From positions 248,001-312,000 of the forward strand of contig CASDPP010000001.1 of NCBI GenBank assembly GCA_949282725.1: a DNA stretch of 64,000 nt. The letters are read 5' to 3'. Below, piece by piece: positions 54,482-63,798 of the stretch. The DNA is from an uncultured Mycoplasmataceae bacterium. GTDB taxonomy: Bacteria; Bacillota_I; Bacilli_A; Mycoplasmatales; Mycoplasmoidaceae. Under the pieces are notes generated by a model, which did not search any database, was not told the origin of the DNA, and saw only the letters and a program-made list of their open reading frames with translations. The first letter of the stretch is position 1; each line of letters starts with the position of its first letter. A program made the position numbers and the translations under genes.

Positions 54482-54760
54482 CTAGAATCCTTTGTGGAAT
54501 GTTCTACTAATAACGTCGTCTTGTTGAGCTTTTGTAAGTTTTACAAAGTTAACAGCATATCCACTTACTCTAATAGTTAATTGAGGGTATTTTTCAGGAT
54601 GTTTTTGTGCATCTAAAAGTGTTTCTCTTGTTAAAACATTAACGTTTAAGTGGTAAGCACCTTTGTTAAAATATCCATCCATTAAATCAACTAGGTTTTT
54701 GTTTCTAGCTTCATTTGATTGAGTTGTGTTTTCTACTTTTTTGTTTGTTGTCTTTTTCAT
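54482..54760 (-). CDS. separate glycyl-radical domain of pyruvate formate-lyase (GrcA-like)
   Basis: A 92-aa protein equal to the C-terminal radical domain of PFL. After a 20-residue Lys/Asn-rich head come [46 protein letters not shown] with the radical-bearing Gly67, and DDVISRTF. It resembles E. coli YfiD/GrcA, but keeps the NLxxLMDGYF helix that belongs to full-length PFL, so it looks like a piece split from PflB rather than an added spare part. An AGAGGA ribosome binding site lies 6 bases before the ATG, and 35 bases separate it from the pflB stop. It should complete the active site of the core enzyme. Confidence 0.9.
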   Translation of the reverse strand: MKKTTNKKVENTTQSNEARNKNLVDLMDGYFNKGAYHLNVNVLTRETLLDAQKHPEKYPQLTIRVSGYAVNFVKLTKAQQDDVISRTFHKGF

Positions 54761-54795
54761 AATTTTCCTCTACATTATATTTATACTAAATTATT

Positions 54796-56934
54796 TTATT
54801 TTTTTGATTTTGATGCTCTTTTTTTTACAGTTGGTTTTTTACATTTTTGAGATGTTCTTTTTGTTATTTGATCAACATCTAATGTATCACCAGCTATTAC
54901 TACTAATTCATCATCTTTTCCTAATGCACCTGGTACAATTGAGAATGTATTTGAAATACCGTCAGCGGCATGTTTAAATGGAATTTTTGATACAGAAGAT
55001 AATGAGTTAACTGCACCTGATTTATCTCTACCACTCATTGGGTTAGCACCTGGAGCAAAAGGAATTCCTCCTTTTCTACCATCTGGTGTAGATCCTGTGT
55101 TTTTACCATAAACTACGTTTGAAGTAATAGTTAAAATACTCATTGTAATTTCACTGTTTCTGTATGTATGTAGTTTTTTTAATTCATTCATAAAGAATTT
55201 AACAATGTCTACACCTAATTCATCAACACGGTCATCATCATTACCATATTTAGGATAATCACCTGTTATTTTAAAGTCTGTTGCTATATATCTTCCATTA
55301 GGTAATTTCTTTCATACTGGCATTACTTTCGCATATTTAATAGCTGATAATGAGTCTGCTACTACTGATAAACCAGCAATACCTGTTGCAAAGAATCTAT
55401 GAACATTTAAGTCATATAATGACATTTCACCTGCTTCATAGTAATATTTATCATGCATGTAGTGAATAATGTTTAATGTATTAACATACAATGCAGCTAA
55501 TCAACGCATTACATCTTTATATCTTTCAAGAACTTCATCAAATTTTAGTGCTTTTTTAGTATCTAATTGTCCTAATTTTGGACCTAATCTCATTTCTGGG
55601 TGAAGTTCATCATAACCACCGTTAATAGCATATAATAAAGCTTTCGCTAAGTTAGCTCTTGCACCGAAAAATTGCATTTGTTTACCAATTTTCATTGGAG
55701 AAACACAACATGCAATACCATAATCATCACCATGAGTTACTCTCATTAAATCATCTGATTCATATTGCATTGAAGAATAAGCAATTGAATATTTTGCACA
55801 AAATAATTTAAAGTTTTGTGGTAAATTTTTAGATCATAAAATTGTTAAGTTAGGTTCTGGAGATGGTCCCATATTAGATAATGTATGAATAGTTCTAAAA
55901 CTATTTTTAGTTACTAATGTTCTTCCGTCAATTCCCATACCACCAATTGATTCAGTAGCTCAAATTGGATCACCAGAGAATAAGTTGTTATATTCAGGTG
56001 TTCTCATGAATTTAACAATTCTTAATTTCATGATAAACTGATCCATTAATTCTTGTGCTTCTTGTTCAGTAATAACTTTATTTTGTAAATCTCTTTCAAT
56101 ATAGATATCTAAAAATGTTGAAGTACGTCCTAATGACATTGCAGCACCGTTTTGGTCTTTAACTGCAGCTAAATATCCAAAATATGTTCATTGAATTGCT
56201 TCTCTAGCGTTTTTAGCTGGTTTAGAAATATCAAATCCATATGCTTCAGCCATTCTTTTCATTGCTTTTAAAGCATTAATTTGATCCATTGTTTCTTCTC
56301 TTAATCTAATAACATCAGAAGTCATAGTAGAAGAAAGATTGTTTCTTGCTTCAATTTTTTCGTTGATTAAATAATCGATACCATATAATGCAACTCTACG
56401 ATAATCACCAATAATTCTTCCTCTTGAATATGCATCAGGTAATCCTGTAATAATGTGACTTCTTCTTGCAAGTCTCATTTCATCTGTATATGCATCAAAT
56501 ACACCTTGATTATGTGTTTTACGATATTTAGAATAAATTTCTACTAATTTAGGATCTGATTTAAAACCATAGTTTTCTCCAGCTTGAACTGCCATTCTAA
56601 TACCACCAATTGGCATGAAAGCTCTTTTAAATGGTTTATCAGTTTGTACACCAACAATTTTTTCTAATTTTTTATCAATGTATCCTGGACCATAAGCATC
56701 AATAAATGATACTCTTTTATCCATGTCTAAAACGCCACCGTTTTCACGTTCTTTTTTAGTTAATTCCATTACTTTTTTTCATAGTGTTTTTGTTGCTTTT
56801 GTAGGACCTGTTAAGAAAGAATCATCTCCTTCATAAGGTGTGTAGTTTAATTGAATAAACTCTCTTACATCTATTTCGTTACATCAAGCACCGGGTTTAA
56901 AACCTTTTCATTGTTCAAATCAAATTTTTTTCAT
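54796..56934 (-). CDS. pflB: pyruvate formate-lyase core, lacking the glycyl-radical domain
   Basis: A 712-aa formate C-acetyltransferase core (pyruvate + CoA to acetyl-CoA + formate). It starts MKKIWFEQWKGFKPGAW as in normal PFLs and has the active-site Cys pair Cys409-Cys410 in [12 protein letters not shown]. Family similarity stops at [12 protein letters not shown] (about residue 676); the remaining 36 residues ([11 protein letters not shown]... KKRASKSKK) are unrelated and Lys-rich. The glycyl-radical segment is absent and encoded by the next gene. AGAGGAT precedes the ATG, and a -10 box with a Rex-like repeat lies upstream. The activating enzyme is not in the window. Confidence 0.95.
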
Positions 56935-56965
56935 TTTTATCCTCTTTATAATCAATAACAATATT

Positions 56966-57008
56966 ATTATATTACAAAAATGTTTTTTGTGTGTTTACAT
57001 GCACAAAA
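56966..57008 (-). promoter_or_regulatory. pflB promoter with Rex-like operator
   Basis: A minus-strand TATAAT (attata at 56966-56971) lies about 31 bases before the pflB ATG. The inverted repeat TTTTGTG-N10-CACAAAA at 56985-57008 covers the expected -35 position. Its core TTGTG-N10-CACAA equals the spacing of Rex sites (TTGTGA-N8-TCACAA), the NADH-sensing repressor that governs pfl and adhE in Firmicutes. No rex gene is in the window and the inner bases differ, so the regulator is unproven. Confidence 0.5.
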
Positions 57009-57010
57009 TA

Positions 57011-57490
57011 TTATTTAGTTTTCTTTTGATTTTTAATTGCGTTTTTGTATTCTGTTTTAGTAATAATGAATTGTTTTTTTAATTTAAGTAATTTATCAGG
57101 AGAAAAAGTAACAAGTTTTTTGTCCATATATTCTCTTTTTAGTTTTATATATTTATCTGAATTTAAGTATTTTTCTTTACCCTCTTTTACTTTAGAAATA
57201 ATTCAAAAGTTTATATAAAACGAGAAAAAAATTACTATCATTAAAATTACTAATGTTACATAAAAAATAGGTTGAGAAATAATTTGAAAATCTTTGTATC
57301 CTTCTGATATATATTGACCCGGTCATTTAATTGCAATACTAAATAAGTATGCGCAAAGAATAAATAAACCAAAAATAAAAATTAAAACACAAGAATAAAG
57401 TAAATTAAATTTACTTCTTTTCTTTAAATCGTAGTTGATAATATATCAAAAATTTTTACTTTCTTTTTTTACTTTTTTGTTTTTTTTCAT
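57011..57490 (-). CDS. small two-helix membrane protein, unknown function
   Basis: A 159-aa protein with a basic N-terminus (KKNKKVKKESKN), two transmembrane helices (about residues 30-53 and 75-97) and a basic C-terminal cytosolic half of about 60 residues. It contains three TGA Trp codons, so it is missed under the standard code. It begins one base after the proS stop and is thus in the same transcript as proS, ahead of the pflB promoter. No family recognised. Confidence 0.65.
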
Positions 57491-57491
57491 A

Positions 57492-58910
57492 TTAATATGC
57501 TCTAGCAAAATAAACTAAATGAATAGCGGGTTTATTGGTAAAAAAACATTTTTTTCCTTTGATTGTTGTTTTGATACATCTTGGTGTAATACCACCTGTT
57601 TCTTGTTTTAGTTTAATTTCATCTTGTGCATTTCCTCCTCAAGGAGCTAAAGCTATTTTTTTATTATTAATTGCTTTAACTAATTCATCTAAAGTATTAA
57701 CTTCTACTATTGAAGAATCTAAACGTTTCTTTGCTTTTGCTAATAAATTTATTTTAATTTCTTCATTCTTTCGATCAATAAATTTAGAAAAATCAAAGTT
57801 TTTTAATTCTTTTATTTCTTTACCTCCTAATCGATCAATGACAGTAATAGTTTTATTTTTAATATCATTAGGTCCAATAACAATTGATATTGGTGTTCCT
57901 AAAGTTTCTTGTTCTGAAATTTTAAATCCAAAAGATTTATCAGTATTATTAATTAATACCCGATATTTTTTTAATTCTTTTTTAATAGAATTAGCTAATT
58001 CTAGTATTTTTGGTTCTTTCGAACTATTAATAGTTAAAATTGCAACTTGAGTAGGAGCAATATCGGGTGGTAAAACTAAACCGTTATTATCTGAATGAGT
58101 CATAATAATTGCACCAATTAATCTTGTTGATACACCAGCAGACATTTGATGAACATATTCTTGTTTGTTAGATGAAGAAGTGTATTTGATATCAAATGAA
58201 TTAGCAAAATTTGTTCCTAAATAGTGGCTTGTGCCTGTTTGTAAAATTTGTCCATCAGGCATTAATGATTCAATTGTATAAGTGTTAACAGCTCCAGCAA
58301 ATCTTTCGTTTTCTGTTTTTTCTCCCAAAATAACAGGAATACATAAGTATTTTTCTACTAAATTTTTATAAACCTCTAAAATATCAGCAGTAAATTTTCT
58401 TGCTTCTTTTTCTGATGCGAATATTGCGTGTAGTTCTTGTCAAAAAAATTCAGATGTTCTTAAAAATGGTTTAGTATTTTTTTCAGCCCTAAAGCAATTA
58501 CATCATTGATTTAATTTAATAGGTAGTTCCTTATAAGAAGTTAAAATATCTTTAAAATAATTACAAAATAAAATTTCGGATGTTGGTCTTAACAAATATG
58601 ATTCTTCTAAATTTTTGTTACCAACTTTTGTTACCATAAATGCTTCAGGAGAAAAACCTTCAATATGTTGTTTTTCTCTATTAAAATCACTTAGTTTTAT
58701 TAATAATGGAAGTTGAACTTCAGAAACATTTAATTGATTAAATGAATCATTTAAAATATTTTTTATATTATTTCATATTGCTCAACCGTTTGGTTGAAAA
58801 ATCATCATACCCTTGATTGAACTATGTAAAACTAATTTAGAATTAAAAATAACTGAACTATATCAGTCTGCAAAATTATCTTCTTGTTTAACTATCTTAT
58901 TTTTGCTCAT
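57492..58910 (-). CDS. proS: prolyl-tRNA synthetase, archaeal/eukaryote-like short form
   Basis: A 472-aa class II synthetase of the short type without the bacterial editing insert. Motif 2 (YLLRPTSEILF... QWCNCFRAE) and motif 3 (GVSTRLIGAIIMTH) are present, followed by the anticodon-binding domain (LPPDIAPTQVAIL) and the type-specific zinc-like C-terminal domain ending YFARAY. About ten TGA Trp codons, so only the middle part is open in the standard code. The ATG at 58910 gives the canonical DNFADWYSSVI start. It lies 31 bases after pepP. Confidence 0.94.
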
Positions 58911-58941
58911 GAGATATTCTATATATATTATAAATAAATTA

Positions 58942-60000
58942 CTATTTAGAACAAGATTTTGTTAAAACTTCAATTTTATTTTTTTGAACTAAAATTAAAT
59001 CTTCAATTCTTACACCACCAAACCCCGATTTGTATATTCCTGGTTCTATTGTAACAATACTATTTTCTAAAATTTTACCTTGATAAATTTTATTTAAGTA
59101 TGGTTCTTCATGAATTTCTATTCCTACACCGTGTCCTAATCCATGCACAAAAAAATTAGACAATGTTGGGTTTTTATCCTTTAAAAATTGACGACATTTT
59201 TGATCAGATAATTTTCCTATAGAATTAACTTTTAATTGTTTAATAGAATATTTATTTGCCTCTAAAACAAGATTATAAAATTCTAACATTTGTTTAGATG
59301 GTTTTCCTAATCAAAATGTTCTTGTTATATCTGAACAATATCCATTGTAAATACATCCTATATCAAGTGTGATAAATTCTCCAGCTTTTAATTTCCTATC
59401 TGATGATTGATGATGAGGAATAGCTGTATTTTGCCCAAAGGCAACTATCAAATCGAAAGATGTTTTTGAAGCGCCTTTATCAAGCATATATTTAGTAATC
59501 ATTGTTTTAACTTGTTTTTCTGTCATTCCAACTTTAATAGTCTTTCTAATTCAATTTATAGCGTCACAAGCAATTTTAGCAGCTATCTTAATGTTTTTGA
59601 TTTCATCAAAAGTTTTTTGAATTCTTAAATTCATTGTTGAAATAGGAATTAATTTAGGGAATAATTTGTTTAATTGTTCATACTGACTGTATGAAACGTA
59701 ATCTTTTTCAAATAAAGTTTTATTAATGTTTAACTTTTTAATGTATTGTTTTAATGTTTCGTTTGATTCAAATAAGACAACATTTGCAAAATTAATATTT
59801 TTTTTGCAATAATCATAATCTCTATGATCAATAAAAACAAAAGATTTTGTTTTAGTAATTAAAACATAACCAAATGTTGTTTCAACTCCTGAAAATCAAA
59901 ATCTATTTATTGATGAAATAAAAATTAATGAATCTGCTTTCTCATTTAAGATTAATTTTTTTACTTTATTAAAACGAAATAAATAATCTTTTTTGTTCAT
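58942..60000 (-). CDS. pepP: Xaa-Pro aminopeptidase (M24 family)
   Basis: A 352-aa metallopeptidase releasing residues before proline. The N-terminal creatinase-like domain (1-125) is followed by the pita-bread fold with all metal ligands: Asp in TLDIGCIYNGYCSDITRTF (two Asp), His in HGLGHGVGIEIHE, Glu in VTIEPG and Glu in VRIEDL. It could equally be called a PepQ-like dipeptidase. Three TGA Trp codons. Its start shares a TAATG overlap with rpmG. Confidence 0.92.
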
Positions 60001-60161
60001 TATTTAGATTTAGTTTCTTTATGTAAGGTAACTTTTCTACAATGTTTACAAAATTTATTTAATTCTAATTTATCTGGATTTGATTTAGCATTTCTAAATG
60101 TCAAATAATTAATTTGATGACATACAGAACATTCTAATCTTACTTGTCTTTTAACAGCCAT
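60000..60161 (-). CDS. rpmG: 50S ribosomal protein L33
   Basis: A 53-aa protein with the L33 pattern: [42 protein letters not shown]. Both CxxC pairs are kept, so it is the zinc-binding form. It is the first gene of the rpmG-pepP-proS run; a minus-strand TATAAT (attata 60182-60187) is its likely -10 box. Its stop overlaps the pepP ATG by one base (TAATG). Confidence 0.93.
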   Translation of the reverse strand: MAVKRQVRLECSVCHQINYLTFRNAKSNPDKLELNKFCKHCRKVTLHKETKSK

Positions 60162-60171
60162 AAATATTTTA

Positions 60172-60201
60172 TTGTTAAAATATTATACATTAATTTATAA
60201 T
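60172..60201 (+). promoter_or_regulatory. promoter of the P-ATPase leader transcript
   Basis: TTGTTA (60172-60177), an 18-base spacer and TATAAT (60196-60201) predict a start near 60208, directly upstream of GAAAGGA and the leader ORF. The region is shared back to back with the rpmG promoter. Confidence 0.55.
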
Positions 60202-60219
60202 AATTGTTGAAAGGAAAAT

Positions 60220-60297
60220 ATGGATGTTGGTGAGAAATACTATTTTTTAGTTAACAAAGAAAAATGTACATATTTTTCTTTATTATTTAACTTTTAG
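60220..60297 (+). CDS. possible 25-aa leader peptide upstream of the P-ATPase
   Basis: A short ORF (starts MDVGEKYYFLVNKEK, 25 codons, TAG at 60295) with a well-placed GAAAGGA ribosome binding site, better than that of the ATPase itself. It is in the same frame as the downstream gene, from which it is separated by only one stop and nine sense codons. A 10-bp hairpin covers codons 13-21. It may be a regulatory leader, as mgtL is for mgtA in enterobacteria, or the remnant of an N-terminal extension. Coding status unproven. Confidence 0.4.
   Translation: MDVGEKYYFLVNKEKCTYFSLLFNF
60256..60281 (+). promoter_or_regulatory. hairpin inside the leader ORF
   Basis: AAAGAAAAAT (60256-60265) and ATTTTTCTTT (60272-60281) pair perfectly over 10 bp with loop GTACAT, followed by a T-rich stretch. 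It could act as an attenuator sensitive to ribosome position on the leader ORF. Confidence 0.4.
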
Positions 60298-60302
60298 TTT
60301 TC

Positions 60303-60324
60303 TTGATACATCTACTTGTATCAA
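60303..60324 (+). promoter_or_regulatory. inverted repeat abutting the P-ATPase start codon
   Basis: TTGATACA-N6-TGTATCAA is a perfect 8-bp inverted repeat whose right arm ends one base before the ATG. As RNA it would hide the initiation region; as DNA it could be an operator. No Shine-Dalgarno sequence lies between it and the ATG. Confidence 0.5.
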
Positions 60325-62988
60325 ATGGCAAAAAAGAAAAAAATTGTTTTATCAAAAAACTATAATTCAAAACTTATAAAATTTTCTAACAAAAATGTTG
60401 GTGAAATTTTTTCTGAATTAAATTCTTCTGAAAAAGGATTAAACAAAAAAAATTTAGATAAAAACATTAACCGTTTTGGAACAAATAAAATAAAAACAGA
60501 AAAAGCAAAACACTGATATAATTTTTTGTATGATGGATTTGTTAATCCGTTTTCATTAATTTTACTTGTTATTGCTGTTTTAAATATTGGGGTTCCAGAA
60601 AATAATGGTAAATGATTCCAACCAGATATTAATTCATGAATCAGTTTTTCTGTGATTATGTCTATTGTACTAATTTCAGGAATCATAAAAATTTTTCAAG
60701 AGTATCGAAGTTCTAAATCTGCTAATAAATTAAAAGAAATGATTAAAGTAACAACTGCTATTGAAAGAGATGGTGTAAAAAAAGAAATACCTATAGATCA
60801 GGTTGTAGTAGGAGATATTGTTCACTTAGCTGCAGGAGATATGATACCTGCTGATATTAGAATAATTTATTCTAAAGACTTATTTATTAATCAATCTTCA
60901 TTAACAGGAGAATCTGAACCAATCGAAAAATTCAGTTCTAATAAAGGGCATGTGCAAAATGCTTTAGAATGTCAAAATATGTGTTTTATGGGAACAAACG
61001 TTGCTAACGGATCTGGTAAAGGAATTGTTGTTTCAACAGGACAAGATACATATTTTGGAAAAATAGCTAAATCAATTAATAGAAAAAAACCACAAACTAA
61101 TTTCGATAAAGGAATAAAATCTGTTAGTTTTATTATCATTATTTCGATGATTATTATGAGCCTATTAGTATTTATTCTAAAAGGTTTATTAGGTAATGAA
61201 ATTAATCCATGAATTAATGCTTTATTATTTTCTTTAGCTACTGCTATTGGTATTGTGCCTGAAATGTTACCAATGATTGTCACTTTAAATCTAGCCCGTG
61301 AAGCATTTCGCTTATCTAAACAAAAAACAATAGTTAAAAATATTAATTCAATTCAAAGTTTTGGGGCAATGGATGTATTATGTACTGATAAAACGGGAAC
61401 TTTAACTGAAGATAAAGTTATTTTAGAAAGACATTTAAATCTAAACAATCAAGAAGATAATCGTGTTTTAGTTTATGCTTATCTTAATAGTTACTATCAA
61501 ACAGGATTAAAAAATTTATTAGATTTAGCAATTATTAGTAAATCTGAAAGTGTTGGATTTAATGATTGATTATTTAAGTTTAACAAAATTGATGAAATTC
61601 CTTTTGATTTTAAAAGAAGAAGAATGACTGTTGTTTTGCAAGATAGTGCTAAAGAAATTCAAATAGTTACAAAAGGTGCAATTGAAGAAGTTATTTCATC
61701 ATGTACTTGTGCCGAAATAGACGGCAAAACAGTTAAATTAAATCAAGAATTAATTAATAAAATTAAAGCTAATGTTACAAAATTAAATAAAGAAGGAATG
61801 AGAGTTATTGCGATTGCAACAAACTCCGAAAGAATCACTAAGGTAAATAACTTTACTGTAGCTGATGAAAGTAATTTAAAATTAGTAGGCTATGTAGCTT
61901 TTTTAGACCCTCCAAAAGCATCTGCTGCTAAGGCTGTTAATAGTTTATTAAAAAGGGGAGTTAATATTAAAATATTAACTGGTGATAATGGATATGTTGC
62001 TAAACATATTTGTGATGCGGTTGGAGTTAAATCTAAAAAAATTCTCTTAGGAGATGATGTTGAAAACATGTCTGATGAACAATTAAAAAAACAGGTTGAA
62101 GAAGTAAATATTTTTGCTAAATTAAGTCCTGAACAAAAAGCAAGAATTGTTTTAATATTGAAATCAAACAAACATGTTGTTGGATATATGGGGGATGGAA
62201 TTAATGATGCATCTGCTATGAAAGTAGCTGATATAGGTATATCAGTTGATACAGCTGTTGATATTGCAAAAGATACTAGTGATGTTATTCTTCTTGAAAA
62301 AGATTTAACAATTTTAGATAACTGTGTTGTAGAAGGAAGAAAAACTTTTGCTAACATTATGAAATACATTAAGATTTCTGTTTCGTCAAATTTTGGAAAT
62401 ATTTTAAGTGTTTTAGTGGCAACCATGTGATTAAGATTTAACCCAATTGCTCCTACACAAATTCTTATTTTAAATATGATTAATGAATTTGGATTATTTA
62501 GCATCCCGTGGGATAGTGTGGATGATTCATACATTGAAAAACCGCAAGATTGGAAAGCAAAAGAAATCTTAAAATTTATGCTATTTATTGGTCCAATAAG
62601 TTCTATTTTTGATATTACTTTCTTTTTGATAATGTATTTTGGATTTAATTGACAAGGTCAAACAGATTTACAAATATCTTTATTTAATACATCTTGATTC
62701 TTATTAAGTGTATTAACACAAATAAGTATTTTCTATATTTTAAGAACTAAAAAAATTCCTATTTTTCAATCAAGCGCTTCAGCCCCTGTTACCTTAACTT
62801 TTTTATGTTTTTCTTTAGTTGGGTTTATTTTTGCATTAACTCCAGGATTAGAAAATATAGGATTTGTTTCTTTAGCAACCCACAGTCCAGAGATAATAGG
62901 ATATGTTTTCTGTGTTTTAGCAGGTTATTGTTTAGTTGGTCAATTAGGTAAAACTCTTTATATTAAAAAATTCAATACGTGAATTTAA
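60325..62988 (+). CDS. mgtA: P-type ATPase, magnesium-transporting type
   Basis: An 887-aa P-type ATPase closest in pattern to the MgtA/MgtB (P3B) group. In order: an N-terminal cation-ATPase region with [19 protein letters not shown], two helices, actuator domain with SSLTGESEP (about residue 194), the [11 protein letters not shown] helix (IVPE-LP, the ion-binding segment), phosphorylated Asp355 in LCTDKTGTL, the nucleotide domain with KGA, the hinge [13 protein letters not shown] (about 618), and six C-terminal helices including [17 protein letters not shown]. Mg uptake is inferred from family. The ATG at 60325 is preceded by a hairpin and leader ORF. Two TGG Trp codons cluster near 62508-62553. 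Confidence 0.9.
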
Positions 62989-63013
62989 TATAATTACATC
63001 TATAGAATATATT

Positions 63014-63760
63014 ATGATTATGAAAAAAATTAAAACAATAAACAAATTATTAAATTCATTAACGTTATTAAGTCCATTAGCAGGAGTTGGATTTAATAAC
63101 CAATATCAAAACACACAAAAAATTATTACTGAAAATAATAGTTCATTAAACAACTATTTTAGTACTAATGATAAACCAGTACAAATGGGTGATATTTGAG
63201 TAACAGTAGAAGATAGTTATTCTGGTCTGAGAATTATTACTGGTTATTCATCTGGAAGTGGGAGATTACAAATACTAGACGACGTAAAAGATATTTCTGG
63301 TAACTCTTTTGAAGATAACAATAATATTCGATTATTAGATTTATCTAATGCTACAAGTTTGACAACTATTGGAAATAGTGCTTTTGAGGGTTGTTTATAT
63401 CTATCAGGAGATTTAGTAATTCCATCTAGTGTAACAAGTATTGGAGGTAGAGCTTTTCTATTTTGTTACAAAGCAGATAATTTAATTTTTAAATCTGAAA
63501 CTCCTCCAACATTTGGAAAAAGTTGACAACCAACATTAAAAGGCAAAGTCTATGTTCCATCAAAACAAGCAAAACAAGCATTTTTAGATGCAGCAAATTT
63601 TGGTTTTACTGAAGATCAAGTAGAAATTGGTTTACCTAAAAATTCTAATGTAGGATTAGTTTTAGGTTTATTATTTGGTTTAGGTATTCCGATTATTTTA
63701 GCGGTAGGGTTTGGAGTCTGATACTTAACAAAAAAGAAAAAAAACAATAGTAAAAATTAA
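63014..63760 (+). CDS. surface protein with BspA-like leucine-rich repeats
   Basis: A 248-aa predicted surface protein. The N-terminus (KKIKTINKLLNSLTLLSPLAGVGF) looks like a signal peptide without a lipobox Cys. Residues about 80-170 carry BspA-type (LRR_5) repeats: LLDLSNATSLTTIGNSAFEGC, LVIPSSVTSIGGRAFLFC, NLIFKSETPPTF, YVPSKQAKQAF. A C-terminal hydrophobic helix (about 212-238) and a Lys-rich tail anchor it. Such proteins bind host or partner proteins. ATG at 63014 or 63020 is possible. The following terminator shows it is the end of a unit. Confidence 0.82.
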
Positions 63761-63798
63761 AAACAAAAAAATAGGGTTAAGACCCTATTTTTTTGTTT
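63761..63798. terminator. bidirectional terminator
   Basis: A perfect 17-bp stem, AAACAAAAAAATAGGGT with ACCCTATTTTTTTGTTT, loop TAAG, starts directly after the stop of the surface-protein gene. It serves both that gene and the convergent gene at the right edge, whose stop lies in the 3' arm. Confidence 0.85.

Noticed and set aside
54482-54760. The small radical-domain gene as a sequencing frameshift of pflB
   Set aside because: It has its own Shine-Dalgarno site and a 20-residue head, the core has an unrelated 36-residue tail, and 35 bases with stops in all relevant frames separate them.
60220-60324. The leader ORF as the true N-terminus of the P-ATPase
   Set aside because: It is in the same frame but a TAG at 60295 separates them, and family members begin near the ATG at 60325; readthrough is possible but unsupported.
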